From the NCBI RefSeq assembly GCF_021412565.1, contig NZ_JAKCLJ010000001.1, positions 434,001-498,000 on the forward strand: DNA of 64,000 bases. Direction: 5' to 3'. Both the position numbers and the translations under genes were made by a program. This stretch comes from Shewanella sp. AS1 (lineage in GTDB: Bacteria; Pseudomonadota; Gammaproteobacteria; Enterobacterales; Shewanellaceae). The first letter of the stretch is position 1. Every line of letters starts with the position of its first letter. Of the stretch, positions 8,257 to 17,450 are shown piece by piece. Under the pieces are notes generated by a model. That model saw nothing but the letters and a program-made list of their open reading frames with translations, had not been told where the DNA came from and did not search any database.

Positions 8257-9348
8257 ATGCAGCAAGACACAATTAACAACGTCCATATCAGCTCAGAGCA
8301 AGTGTTGCTCACCCCAGAAGCGTTAAAGCAAGAGTTTCCATTGTCGGATACCGCTTATCAGTTTGTTCTCAACGCACGTAAAATTGTCGCCGATATAGTG
8401 CACAAGCGCGATAATCGCGTGTTGGTGGTCAGTGGGCCTTGTTCAATTCACGACATCAAATCTGCTAAAGAGTACGCTCTGAAGCTGAAAAAGCTGCATG
8501 ATGAACTTAAAGATCAATTCTATATTCTGATGCGAGTTTATTTTGAGAAGCCGCGCACCACAGTCGGCTGGAAGGGGATGATTAACGATCCCGATATGGA
8601 CGAGTCCTTCGATGTGGAAAAAGGCCTGCGCATGGCCCGTGAGCTGATGATCTGGCTTGCCGAACTTGGCCTGCCCGTAGCGACAGAAGCACTCGATCCC
8701 ATCAGTCCTCAATACCTGTCTGAGTTGGTGACCTGGTCGGCCATCGGCGCCCGAACCACTGAGTCACAGACTCACAGAGAGATGGCGTCGGGTCTGTCTA
8801 TGCCTGTGGGTTTTAAAAATGGCACCGACGGTAAACTCGGGGTTGCGATCAATGCCCTGGAATCGGCAGCCAGTAGTCACCGCTTTATGGGGATTAATCA
8901 GCAAGGTCAGGTAGCACTGCTGCAAACTGCCGGGAATCCCGATGGTCATGTGATCCTGCGGGGTGGTAAAAAACCAAATTACGATGCGGTTAGTGTAGCC
9001 GAGAGTGAACAGCAGTTACACAGTGCCAATTTGACCGCCCGTTTAGTGGTGGATTGCAGCCATGGAAACTCATCGAAAGATCATAATAAACAGCCGTTAG
9101 TTTGCCGGGATGTCTTTAACCAGATTGCTCAGGGTAACAAGTCGATCATAGGTGTGATGCTCGAAAGCCACTTAAATGCCGGTAATCAAAGCAGCGATAA
9201 ACCGCTAAGTGAATTGGCTTATGGTGTCTCTGTTACCGATGCGTGTATCGACTGGCAAACTACCGAACAATTGTTACGTCAGGGGGCGGCGCAATTAGCT
9301 TCGGTTTTACCCACGAGATTTGATATGCTCAACAAAATCAAGGTGTGA
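8257..9348 (+). CDS. aroF: 3-deoxy-7-phosphoheptulonate (DAHP) synthase, type I-alpha
   Basis: 363-aa class I-alpha DAHP synthase condensing PEP and erythrose-4-phosphate, the first step of the shikimate pathway. Motifs: [34 protein letters not shown] (PEP and metal site), [18 protein letters not shown] and DCSHGNSSK (metal-binding His). Start ATG at 8257; the in-frame TTG at 8245 is less likely. Followed by tyrA after 13 bp, the aroF-tyrA arrangement of enterics, so a tyrosine-sensitive isozyme is inferred; feedback specificity cannot be read from sequence with certainty. Confidence 0.93.
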   Translation: MQQDTINNVHISSEQVLLTPEALKQEFPLSDTAYQFVLNARKIVADIVHKRDNRVLVVSGPCSIHDIKSAKEYALKLKKLHDELKDQFYILMRVYFEKPRTTVGWKGMINDPDMDESFDVEKGLRMARELMIWLAELGLPVATEALDPISPQYLSELVTWSAIGARTTESQTHREMASGLSMPVGFKNGTDGKLGVAINALESAASSHRFMGINQQGQVALLQTAGNPDGHVILRGGKKPNYDAVSVAESEQQLHSANLTARLVVDCSHGNSSKDHNKQPLVCRDVFNQIAQGNKSIIGVMLESHLNAGNQSSDKPLSELAYGVSVTDACIDWQTTEQLLRQGAAQLASVLPTRFDMLNKIKV

Positions 9349-9361
9349 TGGAAAAGCTTAC

Positions 9362-10501
9362 ATGAATGAAAAAACCACTGAAGAGTTAGAGAAGTTACGT
9401 GGGCATATTGATAACCTTGATCAGCAGTTACTGCACTTATTGCGGAGACGACTCGATCTTGTGGGGCAGGTGGGGGCGGTAAAGCACGCCGCGGGTGTGC
9501 CTATCTACGCGCCGGAACGCGAAGCCTCCATGCTGGCCAAGCGTCGTGAAGAAGCGGCAAAGATGAATGTGTCGCCTCAATTGATTGAAGATATTTTGCG
9601 GCGTTTGATGCGTGAATCTTATCTGAATGAAAAAGATGTTGGGTTTAAGCAGGTTAAGACTGACCTTGGCCCTATCGTCATAGTCGGGGGTAAAGGTAAG
9701 CTGGGTGGCCTGTTTAAGCAGATGTTCAGCCTGTCTGGTTATCAGGTGAAGACTTTGGATAAGGATGACTGGCAGCAGGCTGAAACCATCTTTGATGGCG
9801 CCGGGATGGTGATAGTCACTGTGCCTATCAGTATCACCTGCGAACTGATTGCCGCTAAGCTGACTCAGCTACCTGACACTTGTATTTTGGCTGATCTAAC
9901 CTCTATCAAAGCTGGGCCATTGGCCGCCATGCTAGCGGCGCATAAGGGACCTGTGGTTGGGTTACACCCCATGTTTGGTCCTGATGTCGGCAGCTTAGCT
10001 AAACAAGTGGTGGTAGTGTGCCACGGCCGCGAGAGCGTTCAATATCAGTGGCTGCTGGAGCAGATTAAGATTTGGGGCGCACGTATTGTCGAGGCCGATG
10101 CAGTGCAACATGATAAGGCGATGCAGTTGGTACAGGCGATGCGCCACTTCTCTTCGTTTGTGTATGGCCTTAACTTGTATCGCGAAGCGGCCGATATCGA
10201 CTCCTTGCTGCAGTTCAGTTCACCCATTTACCGGCTCGAACTGGCCATGGTTGGGCGTTTATTTGCCCAGAGTCCAGAGCTATACGCCGACATTATTTAT
10301 GCTCAGCGAGAAAGCTTAACCGCGATTGGCGATTATTTAGATAATTATGCCCAGGCGGTTGAGCTGTTAAAGTCAGGCAATCGCCAAGGCTTTATCGATC
10401 AATTTAAAGAGGTGGCCAACTGGTTTGGTGATTTTGCACCGCAATTCCAGCGTGAAAGCCGCGCCATGTTGCAGTCTGTCAATGATATGAAAATGGATTA
10501 G
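9362..10501 (+). CDS. tyrA: Bifunctional chorismate mutase / prephenate dehydrogenase (T-protein)
   Basis: 379-aa fusion enzyme of tyrosine biosynthesis. AroQ chorismate mutase domain at ~1-90 ([33 protein letters not shown]), then NAD-dependent prephenate dehydrogenase from ~100 with [14 protein letters not shown] dinucleotide fold, [18 protein letters not shown] and the helical C-terminal dimerisation domain. Length matches E. coli TyrA (373). Start at ATG 9362, 13 bp after aroF stop, so the pair forms one operon. A hairpin at 10543-10578 probably ends it. Confidence 0.97.
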   Translation: MNEKTTEELEKLRGHIDNLDQQLLHLLRRRLDLVGQVGAVKHAAGVPIYAPEREASMLAKRREEAAKMNVSPQLIEDILRRLMRESYLNEKDVGFKQVKTDLGPIVIVGGKGKLGGLFKQMFSLSGYQVKTLDKDDWQQAETIFDGAGMVIVTVPISITCELIAAKLTQLPDTCILADLTSIKAGPLAAMLAAHKGPVVGLHPMFGPDVGSLAKQVVVVCHGRESVQYQWLLEQIKIWGARIVEADAVQHDKAMQLVQAMRHFSSFVYGLNLYREAADIDSLLQFSSPIYRLELAMVGRLFAQSPELYADIIYAQRESLTAIGDYLDNYAQAVELLKSGNRQGFIDQFKEVANWFGDFAPQFQRESRAMLQSVNDMKMD

Positions 10502-10542
10502 CCACGGCTTCAGTATCGCCTAAGTCGCTCCCGCTTTATTAG

Positions 10543-10582
10543 GCCAAGATAGCTTAAGTTTTCTTTAGGCATCTTGGCTTTG
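10543..10582 (+). terminator. Probable terminator after tyrA
   Basis: GCCAAGAT (10543-10550) pairs with ATCTTGGC (10571-10578) across a 20-nt loop with internal pairing, then TTTGTTG. Weaker than the other terminators here. Confidence 0.5.
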
Positions 10583-10849
10583 TTGTTTGTATCTATGGTT
10601 AATTTTGTTGTTTGATAAATCACTATTCTACATATCTTGGGTAATATTTTTTATTGTAATCATCTGACTTAATTCAATAAATACTGACTGGGTCATGAGG
10701 CGATTGTCTTTAGTTTGGCATTTGCTAATTTGATCTGTCTCATAGTTTATTGTTTTAGGTTGAGAATTTCCTTTCGATTGTTTTGCTGTCACAGTAGACT
10801 CGCTCTAAACATGTAAAAAATATACATGATTATAAATAGGAGCGGTATC
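10583..10849. other. AT-rich region upstream of hcp
   Basis: No ORF. Its end carries the palindrome described at 10808-10831 and the RBS AGGAGCGG for hcp. Confidence 0.6.
10808..10831. promoter_or_regulatory. Inverted repeat upstream of hcp, NsrR-like
   Basis: CATGTA (10810-10815) - 7 nt - TACATG (10823-10828), extended by A/T flanks. The ATG-N11-CAT spacing matches the NsrR-type nitrite/NO-responsive operator, and hcp is a known NsrR target in gammaproteobacteria. The central bases fit poorly, so this is a candidate only. Confidence 0.45.
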
Positions 10850-12514
10850 ATGTTTTGTATTCAGTGTGAGCAAACGATTAGAACCCCAGCAGGTAATGGC
10901 TGCAGTTATGCCCAAGGTATGTGCGGCAAGTTATCAGACACCTCTGACCTGCAAGATCTCTTAATCTATCTACTGCAGGGGGTATCAGCCTATGCGGTCA
11001 AGGTACGTGAATTTGATATTATCGATAGCGAAGTTGATACCTTTGTGCCTAAGGCTTTCTTCGCCACATTAACCAATGTTAACTTTGATGATGACCGCTT
11101 AATTGAGTATGTAAGACAAGCGGATCTGCTACGTAGTCGTTTGAAGTCTGCTTATGAAACAGCATGTCAGCAAGCGGGTGTGGAAGTAGAAGCCCTTATC
11201 CCGGCTGCTTCATTGGTTCTTGGCACATCTAAGCCAGAGATGCTGGAGCAAGCCGCTCTTGCTGCACCAAATCGCGGTAAAGAGAGTGTACATGAAGATA
11301 TCATGGGGCTGAGATTACTCTGTTTATATGGGCTTAAAGGCGCTGCCGCTTATATGGAACATGCCAGGGTATTAGCGCAAACAGATGCTGATATTGCAGC
11401 GAATTTTCACCAGATCATGGCCTTCCTTGGTTCGGATTCGGAAGATGCCGATAAGCTGTTTGCCACCGCGATGGAGATTGGCCAGTTAAACTACCGCGTG
11501 ATGGCGATGCTGGACAAAGGTGAAACCCAGGCTTTCGGCCATCCAGAGCCGACACAAGTCAACACAGTCGCGGTGAAAGGCAAGGCGATTCTGGTTTCCG
11601 GCCATGATATGAAAGATCTCGAACTTATTCTCCAGCAGACCGAAGGTAAGGGGATCAATGTCTTTACCCATGGCGAGATGTTGCCCGCGCTGGCGTATCC
11701 CGCCTTCAAGAAATACCCGCATCTGGTGGGTAACTATGGCAGTGCCTGGCAGAATCAGCAGAAAGAATTTGCTAACTTCCCCGGCGCCGTGGTGATGACC
11801 TCTAACTGTATTATCGATCCCAATGTCGGCGATTATGGGGATCGTATTTTTACCCGCAGCATAGTGGGCTGGCCGGGAGTGACTCATATTGTGGGTGATG
11901 ATTTCTCAGCCGTTATTGATAAAGCCTTATCTTTGAATGGTTTTACCTATGATGAGATCCCCCATCTTATCACTATCGGTTTTGCTCGTAACGCGCTGAT
12001 GGCAGCCGCCCCAGCAGTGGTCGAGAATGTCAAAAATGGCGCGATTAAACATTTCTTCTTAATCGGCGGATGTGACGGCGATAAATCAGAACGCAGTTAC
12101 TTTACCGATATCGCCAAGGCAGCGCCGCAAGACTCGATTATCATGACCTTAGGTTGTGGTAAGTATAAGTTTAATAAGTTGGCCTTTGGCGATATCAACG
12201 GTATTCCACGCTTACTGGATATCGGCCAGTGTAACGATGCCTATTCAGCGATTCAGTTAGCCATTGCGCTTTCAGAGGTGTTTGAATGTGAGATCAACGA
12301 GTTACCATTGAGTCTGGTACTCTCCTGGTTTGAACAGAAGGCGATTGTGATCCTGTTAACCTTGCTCTCCCTTGGGGTGAAAAATATCCGTACAGGCCCT
12401 TCTGCACCGGCATTTTTAACGCCTAACCTGGTTAAGATCCTACAGGAGCAATTTGGTTTACGCACCACCACCACGGTAGATGCCGATCTCGCCGATATTC
12501 TTAGTGTCGCTTAA
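10850..12514 (+). CDS. hcp: Hybrid cluster protein Hcp (hydroxylamine reductase / NO reductase)
   Basis: 554-aa class II hybrid-cluster protein. N-terminal cluster cysteines C3-x2-C6-x11-C18-x6-C25 ([20 protein letters not shown]) have the E. coli spacing. Hybrid Fe-S-O cluster ligands are visible in [33 protein letters not shown] and LGCGKYKFN. Hcp reduces hydroxylamine in vitro and NO in vivo during nitrosative stress. Start ATG 10850 with RBS AGGAGCGG; the upstream ATG at 10826 would place extra residues before the cluster cysteines. Followed by hcr, its NADH reductase, with a terminator hairpin between. Confidence 0.97.
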   Translation: MFCIQCEQTIRTPAGNGCSYAQGMCGKLSDTSDLQDLLIYLLQGVSAYAVKVREFDIIDSEVDTFVPKAFFATLTNVNFDDDRLIEYVRQADLLRSRLKSAYETACQQAGVEVEALIPAASLVLGTSKPEMLEQAALAAPNRGKESVHEDIMGLRLLCLYGLKGAAAYMEHARVLAQTDADIAANFHQIMAFLGSDSEDADKLFATAMEIGQLNYRVMAMLDKGETQAFGHPEPTQVNTVAVKGKAILVSGHDMKDLELILQQTEGKGINVFTHGEMLPALAYPAFKKYPHLVGNYGSAWQNQQKEFANFPGAVVMTSNCIIDPNVGDYGDRIFTRSIVGWPGVTHIVGDDFSAVIDKALSLNGFTYDEIPHLITIGFARNALMAAAPAVVENVKNGAIKHFFLIGGCDGDKSERSYFTDIAKAAPQDSIIMTLGCGKYKFNKLAFGDINGIPRLLDIGQCNDAYSAIQLAIALSEVFECEINELPLSLVLSWFEQKAIVILLTLLSLGVKNIRTGPSAPAFLTPNLVKILQEQFGLRTTTTVDADLADILSVA

Positions 12515-12532
12515 CTGAGCTTTCTCAAGAAT

Positions 12533-12574
12533 AAGACACCTGCTGATTTCCCTGCGTAGCAGGTGTCTTTTTTT
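12533..12574 (+). terminator. Strong terminator between hcp and hcr
   Basis: AAGACACCTGCT (12533-12544) and AGCAGGTGTCTT (12558-12569) form a 12-bp perfect stem with a 13-nt loop followed by TTTTTT. It sits inside the hcp-hcr gene pair and should reduce read-through into hcr. Confidence 0.88.
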
Positions 12575-12602
12575 GCGGAATTGAGTCAGAGGTACAAATT
12601 TC

Positions 12603-13655
12603 ATGAATAATCATATATTTCAATCACCAAGCTGGCAGCGTGGTGAAAGCCGTCTGGTGTGTGTAGAGCGCTGGCAAGAAACCCATGATGTCACAAGCTT
12701 TCGTTTTCAGGGGGAAAGTCGGGTAAAGTTTCATTTTAAACCCGGACAATTTCTCACTTTTTTATTGCAAATCAATGGTGAGGGTGTTGCCCGTAGTTAC
12801 ACCATCTCATCTTCACCTTCGCGTCCCTATTCTCTGGTCGTAACCATTAAACGCATACCTGGCGGTTTAGTCTCTAACTATCTCATCGATAATTTGCAGG
12901 TCGGTCATAGTGTCAATGTGCTTGGCCCCGATGGCGCCTTTAATCTGATTGATATCCCGGCTGAAAAGTATCTGTTCCTCAGTGGGGGTAGCGGTATTAC
13001 GCCCATGTATTCGATGACAAGATGGTTGCTCGACACTCAGATTGGCAGCGATATTGCTTTTATCCACAGCGCGAAGTCGCTAGAGGATCTGATTTTTAAC
13101 AGAGAACTGGCAGAGATGGCCCGGCGTCATAGTCAATTTCGCCTGAATTACACCCTTGAAAGTGGCGAGTCATGCCCAGATCTAGACACTCTTGATGGGC
13201 GGATCTCCCTGGCAGCATTGCAACAACTTGTGCCCGACTTTCATGAGAGAACCATTTTTGTCTGTGGGCCTGCGCCTTATATGAAAGCGGTAAAAACCCT
13301 ACTACAGCAGGCGGAGTTTGATATGAGCCGTTATCACCAGGAGAGTTTTGGTGATGGTGCCAAGGCGACGGTTGAGAATCTGGATAATGGCAGCCAATTC
13401 ATGCTGCAAGTTGATGAAACCAATGTAGCATTGTCTGCAGAGCAGTCTGTGCTAGATGGGGTTGAGCAGCTCAAATTGCCTATCATAGCAGCCTGTCGTT
13501 CGGGTATTTGTGGTGCCTGTAAATGTAAAGTGATAGAGGGTGAGGTGGAGTCCAGTAGTCAGATGACCTTAACGGCAGATGAAATCGCGCAAGGTTATGT
13601 ACTGGCCTGTTCGACGAAATTAAAATCCGATGTCACATTAAGCCTTAATGGCTAA
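12603..13655 (+). CDS. hcr: Hybrid-cluster protein NADH oxidoreductase Hcr
   Basis: 350-aa electron donor to Hcp. FAD-binding ferredoxin-reductase domain (~15-110, with RSYTISSSPSRP), NAD-binding domain (~115-235, with LFLSGGSGITPMYSM and VCGPAPYMKAV), and a C-terminal plant-type [2Fe-2S] ferredoxin domain (~265-350) with CRSGICGACKCKV and a distal cysteine in VLACSTK. The domain order is that of E. coli Hcr. It lies 88 bp after hcp, past the hairpin, so it probably has reduced read-through or an extra promoter. Confidence 0.93.
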   Translation: MNNHIFQSPSWQRGESRLVCVERWQETHDVTSFRFQGESRVKFHFKPGQFLTFLLQINGEGVARSYTISSSPSRPYSLVVTIKRIPGGLVSNYLIDNLQVGHSVNVLGPDGAFNLIDIPAEKYLFLSGGSGITPMYSMTRWLLDTQIGSDIAFIHSAKSLEDLIFNRELAEMARRHSQFRLNYTLESGESCPDLDTLDGRISLAALQQLVPDFHERTIFVCGPAPYMKAVKTLLQQAEFDMSRYHQESFGDGAKATVENLDNGSQFMLQVDETNVALSAEQSVLDGVEQLKLPIIAACRSGICGACKCKVIEGEVESSSQMTLTADEIAQGYVLACSTKLKSDVTLSLNG

Positions 13656-13840
13656 TATTTAGTATTGGGCAGAATTTGTTTGAAAAGCCATTCAGCTAGG
13701 TTGGTATATCAGTTGAATATATCGATATTTATGGTTATTTCAGTTAAGTCTATTTGCGCAAAACAGGATGACAAAGTATGGTTAACAATGTAGGAATTTT
13801 AAGCTTGAATGATATTATTCTGTTTTAGAGTGGGCTGCTT

Positions 13841-14176
13841 ATGACATCTATAACCCCCCAAAGCATGGTGATTAATGATCATAGTTTAGGGCATCTGTTG
13901 TATGGCATGATGCTGGCGTTTCCGCTGTTTTTATTGCCACCCATTTTAGGCTTAGTGATCAATTTTGCCCAGAAACACAATAGAATGGATGAGCTGCTTT
14001 ATAGCCATATTCGTTGGCAAAGGTGGTCGCTGCTGAGCCTGTTTTCCTTACTGATTTTAGCTTATAGCTTGCCTCATATTGGCTTCAGCCTAGTGTTAAG
14101 TCTGTTAACCTTAGCCTGGTTTTGCCATCGAACTATAAAAGGCTGGATGGCATTAGCCGATGGCCATTATATTTAG
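13841..14176 (+). CDS. Small membrane protein, DUF4870-like
   Basis: 111 aa with three predicted membrane helices (~18-42, 60-75, 80-96). The pattern of a short loop with 'HIRWQRWSLL' after the first helix and a polar C-terminus resembles DUF4870/Tic20-like proteins of unknown function. It is preceded by a 185-bp spacer after hcr, so co-transcription is uncertain. Codon use looks native. Function unknown. Confidence 0.65.
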   Translation: MTSITPQSMVINDHSLGHLLYGMMLAFPLFLLPPILGLVINFAQKHNRMDELLYSHIRWQRWSLLSLFSLLILAYSLPHIGFSLVLSLLTLAWFCHRTIKGWMALADGHYI

Positions 14177-14238
14177 TTTGGCTGCTTATGCCTGCCTAAG
14201 CCCAGCAAAAGTGGCAACAGCTGCTTTGTGATAGCAAT

Positions 14239-14267
14239 AAAAAAGAGGACCTTGAGTCCTCTTTTTT
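14239..14267. terminator. Bidirectional terminator between the membrane protein gene and pheA
   Basis: AAAAAAGAGGAC-CTTGA-GTCCTCTTTTTT: perfect 12-bp arms, A/T runs on both sides, between converging genes. Confidence 0.92.
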
Positions 14268-14285
14268 ATTTATCAGTTCAGGGAT

Positions 14286-16271
14286 TTAGTCAGATTCACT
14301 GTGATAGATTTCCCGTAAGCACTGACTTGCATTATGCAACAGGGCTTGCTCCTCTTCAGGTTCACTCAGTGAAAAAGGTAACACTATGCCGTCTGCATTA
14401 AGCTGTTTGGCTGCTAATGCCTGAGTTGTCAAAGTATCGGAAGTGCAGGCATAGCTGGTATTCACTATGACAGGGAGGTGACTTGTGGATTTTAGGGTCA
14501 CCAGTGCGGCCAGATCCAGCGTAGGCTTAAGGGTTTCATTGAAGGTTCTGATGCCAGACTCGCATAAAATCACTTGCTGATTACCATTGGCGAGAATAGT
14601 CTCTGCACTGGCAAGCAGTTCATCGACACTGGCCATGGTATTGCGTTCTAAAATGACAGGCAGATGCAGTGAACCTATCTGCGTGAGCAGGGCGCTATTG
14701 TGCATCTGTTTACCGCTGATACAAAGCAGCTCCCCCTGTTCGATTGCGAGCGATAACTCATTTTCATATTCTATGCTGATGATGCAGCTTAAATCGAACT
14801 GTTCCAGTGCCCGTTTCATCTCGTTGATCAAAGCATAGGCATCTTTAACTGTATGCAGACCAGTAATGAGCACTGCCTGGAAACCTGCTTCTTTAAGCTG
14901 TTTGGCCTGCTGAATATAATGCTGAGGATCTTCGCCCAATCGACACTGGGCTATGGCGCCAAATTGGCCATCCCCAATATTCAATCGACCATGAATAATT
15001 TGCGTGGATTGAGGTTTTTGATCGATATTGACCCGTTTGATCTCTGGCTGGGTGCTTGTGGTTCCCTGTTCGAGCCGACTGGTATTAGGTTCGATCATCA
15101 GCTGACTGTGGCTTAACTGAGTTGGGCTTACCGTTTCACTGGGATAGCATCCCAGTACCTTGATAAAACGTGTAATACGTTCCAGTTCCTGCAGGGCGGT
15201 TTGCATCTCAGTGCTGGTTATATTGGCATCAAGATCTAGGTAAAACATCTCTTCCCATGGGGTGCCCGGAATAGGGCGAGATTCGAGCTTACTCATGTTG
15301 AGATTGTGGGCCTTTAATACCAGCAGCGCCTCGACCAAGGCGCCGGGTTTTTGGCCTGTGGCCATGATGAGTGTGCACTTTGCCGGCAGCTGCTCAGGCA
15401 CGGCTATGGCCTTGCGTGCCACCACAATGAAACGGCTCTGGTTGATCTTTTGGTTGGCCAACTCTTCTTCTATCACTTCCAGTTGGTACAAGGCCCCCCC
15501 TTCGGCGCTGCCTATGGCGGCGACTGACTTATCTTTGCTTTGGGAAACTTTCTCCATCGCCTCGGCGCTGCTAGAACAATAGGCTAATTCAAAGTTGGGA
15601 TGATGACTCAAAAAACGGCTGCATTGGCTGATGGGTTGAGGGTGAGCATAGACAGTTTTGATCTGTTTTAACTGCGCATCTTTATGACCCAGCAGGCAAT
15701 GACCGACTTCGATTGTGGTTTCGCCCACAATGGCCAAGCTGGTGTGCTGCAGTACATCATAGACCTCATTAATGGAACCCGATGAGGTGTTTTCGATAGG
15801 CAGAAAACCATAGTCGGCATGGCCAGACTCTACCGACTGCACTATCTCATCGAAACTCTTACAGCCTAGATCTTGCATCTCTACATTACGGCGCTGACAG
15901 TAGCGGCTGGCGGCTAAGTAGGAGTAGGAGCCGCGTGCACCTAAATAGGCAATATTGTACTGCTGTTTTTGGAGATCGGGATTGGCTCGGCTCTGTAGAT
16001 AGGCCTGTTGATTAAGCACTGAATCTTCGATGATATTCTGGTAGAGAGACAAGACATAGTGTGCATCCAGTCCCTGTTCCCGTCCTTGTTGTACCAGCCG
16101 CCCTAGCAGTTCTTTTTCACGTTGTGTATCGCGGATTGGGCGAATATCGACCTCTTTACTGCGGGCGACATCTAAACTCAAATTTCGTCTTTTGGCTAAC
16201 AGTGCCAGCAACTCATTGTCCAGGGCTGTGATCGCTTCTCGAACCTGATTTAGGGAATCTGTTTTACTCAT
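14286..16271 (-). CDS. pheA: Chorismate mutase / prephenate dehydratase with C-terminal pseudo-DAHP synthase domain
   Basis: 661 aa, about 275 longer than E. coli PheA (386). AroQ chorismate mutase ~1-90; prephenate dehydratase ~108-285 (YLGARGSYSYLA, ENTSSGSINEVYDVL with catalytic Thr-Ser); ACT regulatory domain ~298-378 with GALV and ESRPIPGTPWEEMFYLD, the phenylalanine-binding motifs. From ~430 an extra domain resembles type I-beta DAHP synthase (ILCESGIRTF, LDLAALVTLKSTSHLPVIVNTSYA), but key residues are changed: the Lys expected in LLKRG is E542, the KPRTS loop is absent, and the metal His of PSH is Y607. Synthesis of phenylpyruvate is secure; the extension is probably non-catalytic. Expression is attenuated by the leader upstream. 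Confidence 0.95.
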   Translation of the reverse strand: MSKTDSLNQVREAITALDNELLALLAKRRNLSLDVARSKEVDIRPIRDTQREKELLGRLVQQGREQGLDAHYVLSLYQNIIEDSVLNQQAYLQSRANPDLQKQQYNIAYLGARGSYSYLAASRYCQRRNVEMQDLGCKSFDEIVQSVESGHADYGFLPIENTSSGSINEVYDVLQHTSLAIVGETTIEVGHCLLGHKDAQLKQIKTVYAHPQPISQCSRFLSHHPNFELAYCSSSAEAMEKVSQSKDKSVAAIGSAEGGALYQLEVIEEELANQKINQSRFIVVARKAIAVPEQLPAKCTLIMATGQKPGALVEALLVLKAHNLNMSKLESRPIPGTPWEEMFYLDLDANITSTEMQTALQELERITRFIKVLGCYPSETVSPTQLSHSQLMIEPNTSRLEQGTTSTQPEIKRVNIDQKPQSTQIIHGRLNIGDGQFGAIAQCRLGEDPQHYIQQAKQLKEAGFQAVLITGLHTVKDAYALINEMKRALEQFDLSCIISIEYENELSLAIEQGELLCISGKQMHNSALLTQIGSLHLPVILERNTMASVDELLASAETILANGNQQVILCESGIRTFNETLKPTLDLAALVTLKSTSHLPVIVNTSYACTSDTLTTQALAAKQLNADGIVLPFSLSEPEEEQALLHNASQCLREIYHSESD

Positions 16272-16292
16272 GGGTTGCCTTTATTTTTATCA

Positions 16293-16321
16293 ATAAAAAA
16301 GCCTCCTTGATGGGGAGGCTT
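16293..16321 (-). terminator. pheA attenuator terminator
   Basis: On the minus strand AAGCCTCC-7 nt-GGAGGCTT then TTTTTTATT. The same GCCTCCCC arm can instead pair with GGGAGGC just after the pheL stop codon (about 16357-16363), giving the alternative antiterminator expected of Phe attenuation. Confidence 0.9.
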
Positions 16322-16362
16322 TGGAATTTTTACTGTCGTTTTTACACCAGCATTCCGCCTCC

Positions 16363-16413
16363 CTAGAAGGGTGGAATAAAAAAGAAAGTAAAAAATGTGC
16401 TTTGAATTTTCAT
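16363..16413 (-). CDS. pheL: Phe operon leader peptide PheL
   Basis: 16-codon ORF read on the minus strand: MKIQSTFFTFFFIPPF, six Phe of 16 residues, ending TAG immediately before the antiterminator arm. When charged tRNA-Phe is scarce a ribosome stalled on the Phe run would favour the antiterminator and allow pheA transcription. E. coli PheL (also Phe-rich, ending FP) sits at the same place. Not homologous in detail, but position, composition and the downstream hairpins together make the call firm. Confidence 0.93.
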   Translation of the reverse strand: MKIQSTFFTFFFIPPF

Positions 16414-16420
16414 ACCCAAC

Positions 16421-16449
16421 AAATTAAAACGCTCATGGGGGTGTGTCAA
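16421..16449 (-). promoter_or_regulatory. Possible promoter upstream of pheL
   Basis: TTGACA (16449-16444), 17-bp spacer, TAATTT (16426-16421) on the minus strand. Good hexamers, but the transcript would begin only 1-2 nt before the pheL ATG, so either the leader is nearly leaderless or the true promoter lies further upstream. Confidence 0.4.
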
Positions 16450-17450
16450 TCAAAACATGGGAAATGGGCCGATTTATCATAAAAGTGCGCTGAGACTTGT
16501 AAAAATGAAAAGCGCACCTAAGAAGATGCGCTGGATAAAACGATTAACAATACAGTTTACTGGAGGGAACTGAGTTGTAAGTATTTACTTACTTCGGTCT
16601 TGCTGATTTACATACAACTCAGGTGTTTACTCAGTTAAATGACCAAATTTAACTAAAAACTAAATTTAACTAAAAATATCGGTCAAACTTACGCTTTCAA
16701 TGTAACTCACAAGGTATCAACGAGGCGACATAGGCTATGACATTAGCAATGTTCCAAGGCATCTGTTTACCTGGTTAGGTTAGTCGCCCCGACTGATTTA
16801 CTCTTTTATCGTGCAAAATTAACTTTCTCCTCATGTTGTCATGGCAAGTTTGCACCCTTAACGGATCATTTTGCCTCAGTTGATAGAGGGACGGCGCTTG
16901 ATTAGCTCATGGGCTTCACTCGGCGGTTATCTTTAGTTTTAAACATTGACTAAATAGCCTAAGTTGGGGCGTCGTCAGTTATGTTACAGCATTGCAATAA
17001 TAAGTAATCTTTACCGATTTTAAGTGTTAGCTATCTCCTTAAACTGGGCGTCGATTTTTACTAAACTATTACTGGGCTTCTTTTGACCCGTTTTTGAACT
17101 ACTTTGAACCACTTTTGAACAAGTACATTTGTTGCTGATGCCTATACCTGATCTCAAGAGGGGTTTGAGCCAGATCAGAGCCCTGTAATTGCGGGCTCAC
17201 TTGAAAAAAGAATCGATTACCTCACTACCATTTAAAGTATAACAAGGGCTGACAGCATCGCTAGCTCGTTAGCTAATTTCCTTCGACTTTCCTTGCTGGA
17301 AAGCTTATCAGGCTGATATCACTGTGAGCCCCTGTTTTACTTTTATCAGGCACAGCTCTCTTTTGAATGGCTAGCGAAATACCTTATCTTGATTTGGTTC
17401 ACCTAGCTTAAGCTTAGGTGCTTAGGTGGTGCTCGCCAGCCTGTTTTATT
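16450..17450. other. 1-kb ORF-free region between pheL and raiA with several inverted repeats
   Basis: No coding frame recognised. Structures seen: GTGCGCT/AGCGCAC (16485-16517); nested palindromes at 16570-16622; two 15-bp direct repeats AAATTTAACTAAAAA (16645, 16662); GAGCCC-9 nt-GGGCTC (17178-17198); and a CACCTA/TAGGTG hairpin just beyond the raiA stop (about 17400-17420). Could hold a long leader, a small RNA, or both; there is no clear promoter-terminator pair to define one. Confidence 0.5.
16570..16622. repeat. Nested palindromes upstream of pheL
   Basis: Outer arms CTGAGTTGTA (16570-16579) and TACAACTCAG (16613-16622) are perfect 10-bp complements. The left arm overlaps a second perfect palindrome, GTAAGTATTTACTTAC (16577-16592), so the two stems are partly exclusive. 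TGTAAG-N6-CTTACT (16576-16593) also has the length and G-N14-C spacing of a TyrR box. Confidence 0.7.

Noticed and set aside
7938..8286. Two minus-strand ORFs upstream of aroF
   Set aside because: Low-complexity Val/Cys-rich translations produced by ACAGACA repeats and AT-rich DNA; overlap the aroF promoter.
11486..11887. 133-codon minus-strand ORF inside hcp
   Set aside because: Fully antisense to a conserved enzyme; no RBS or recognisable domain.
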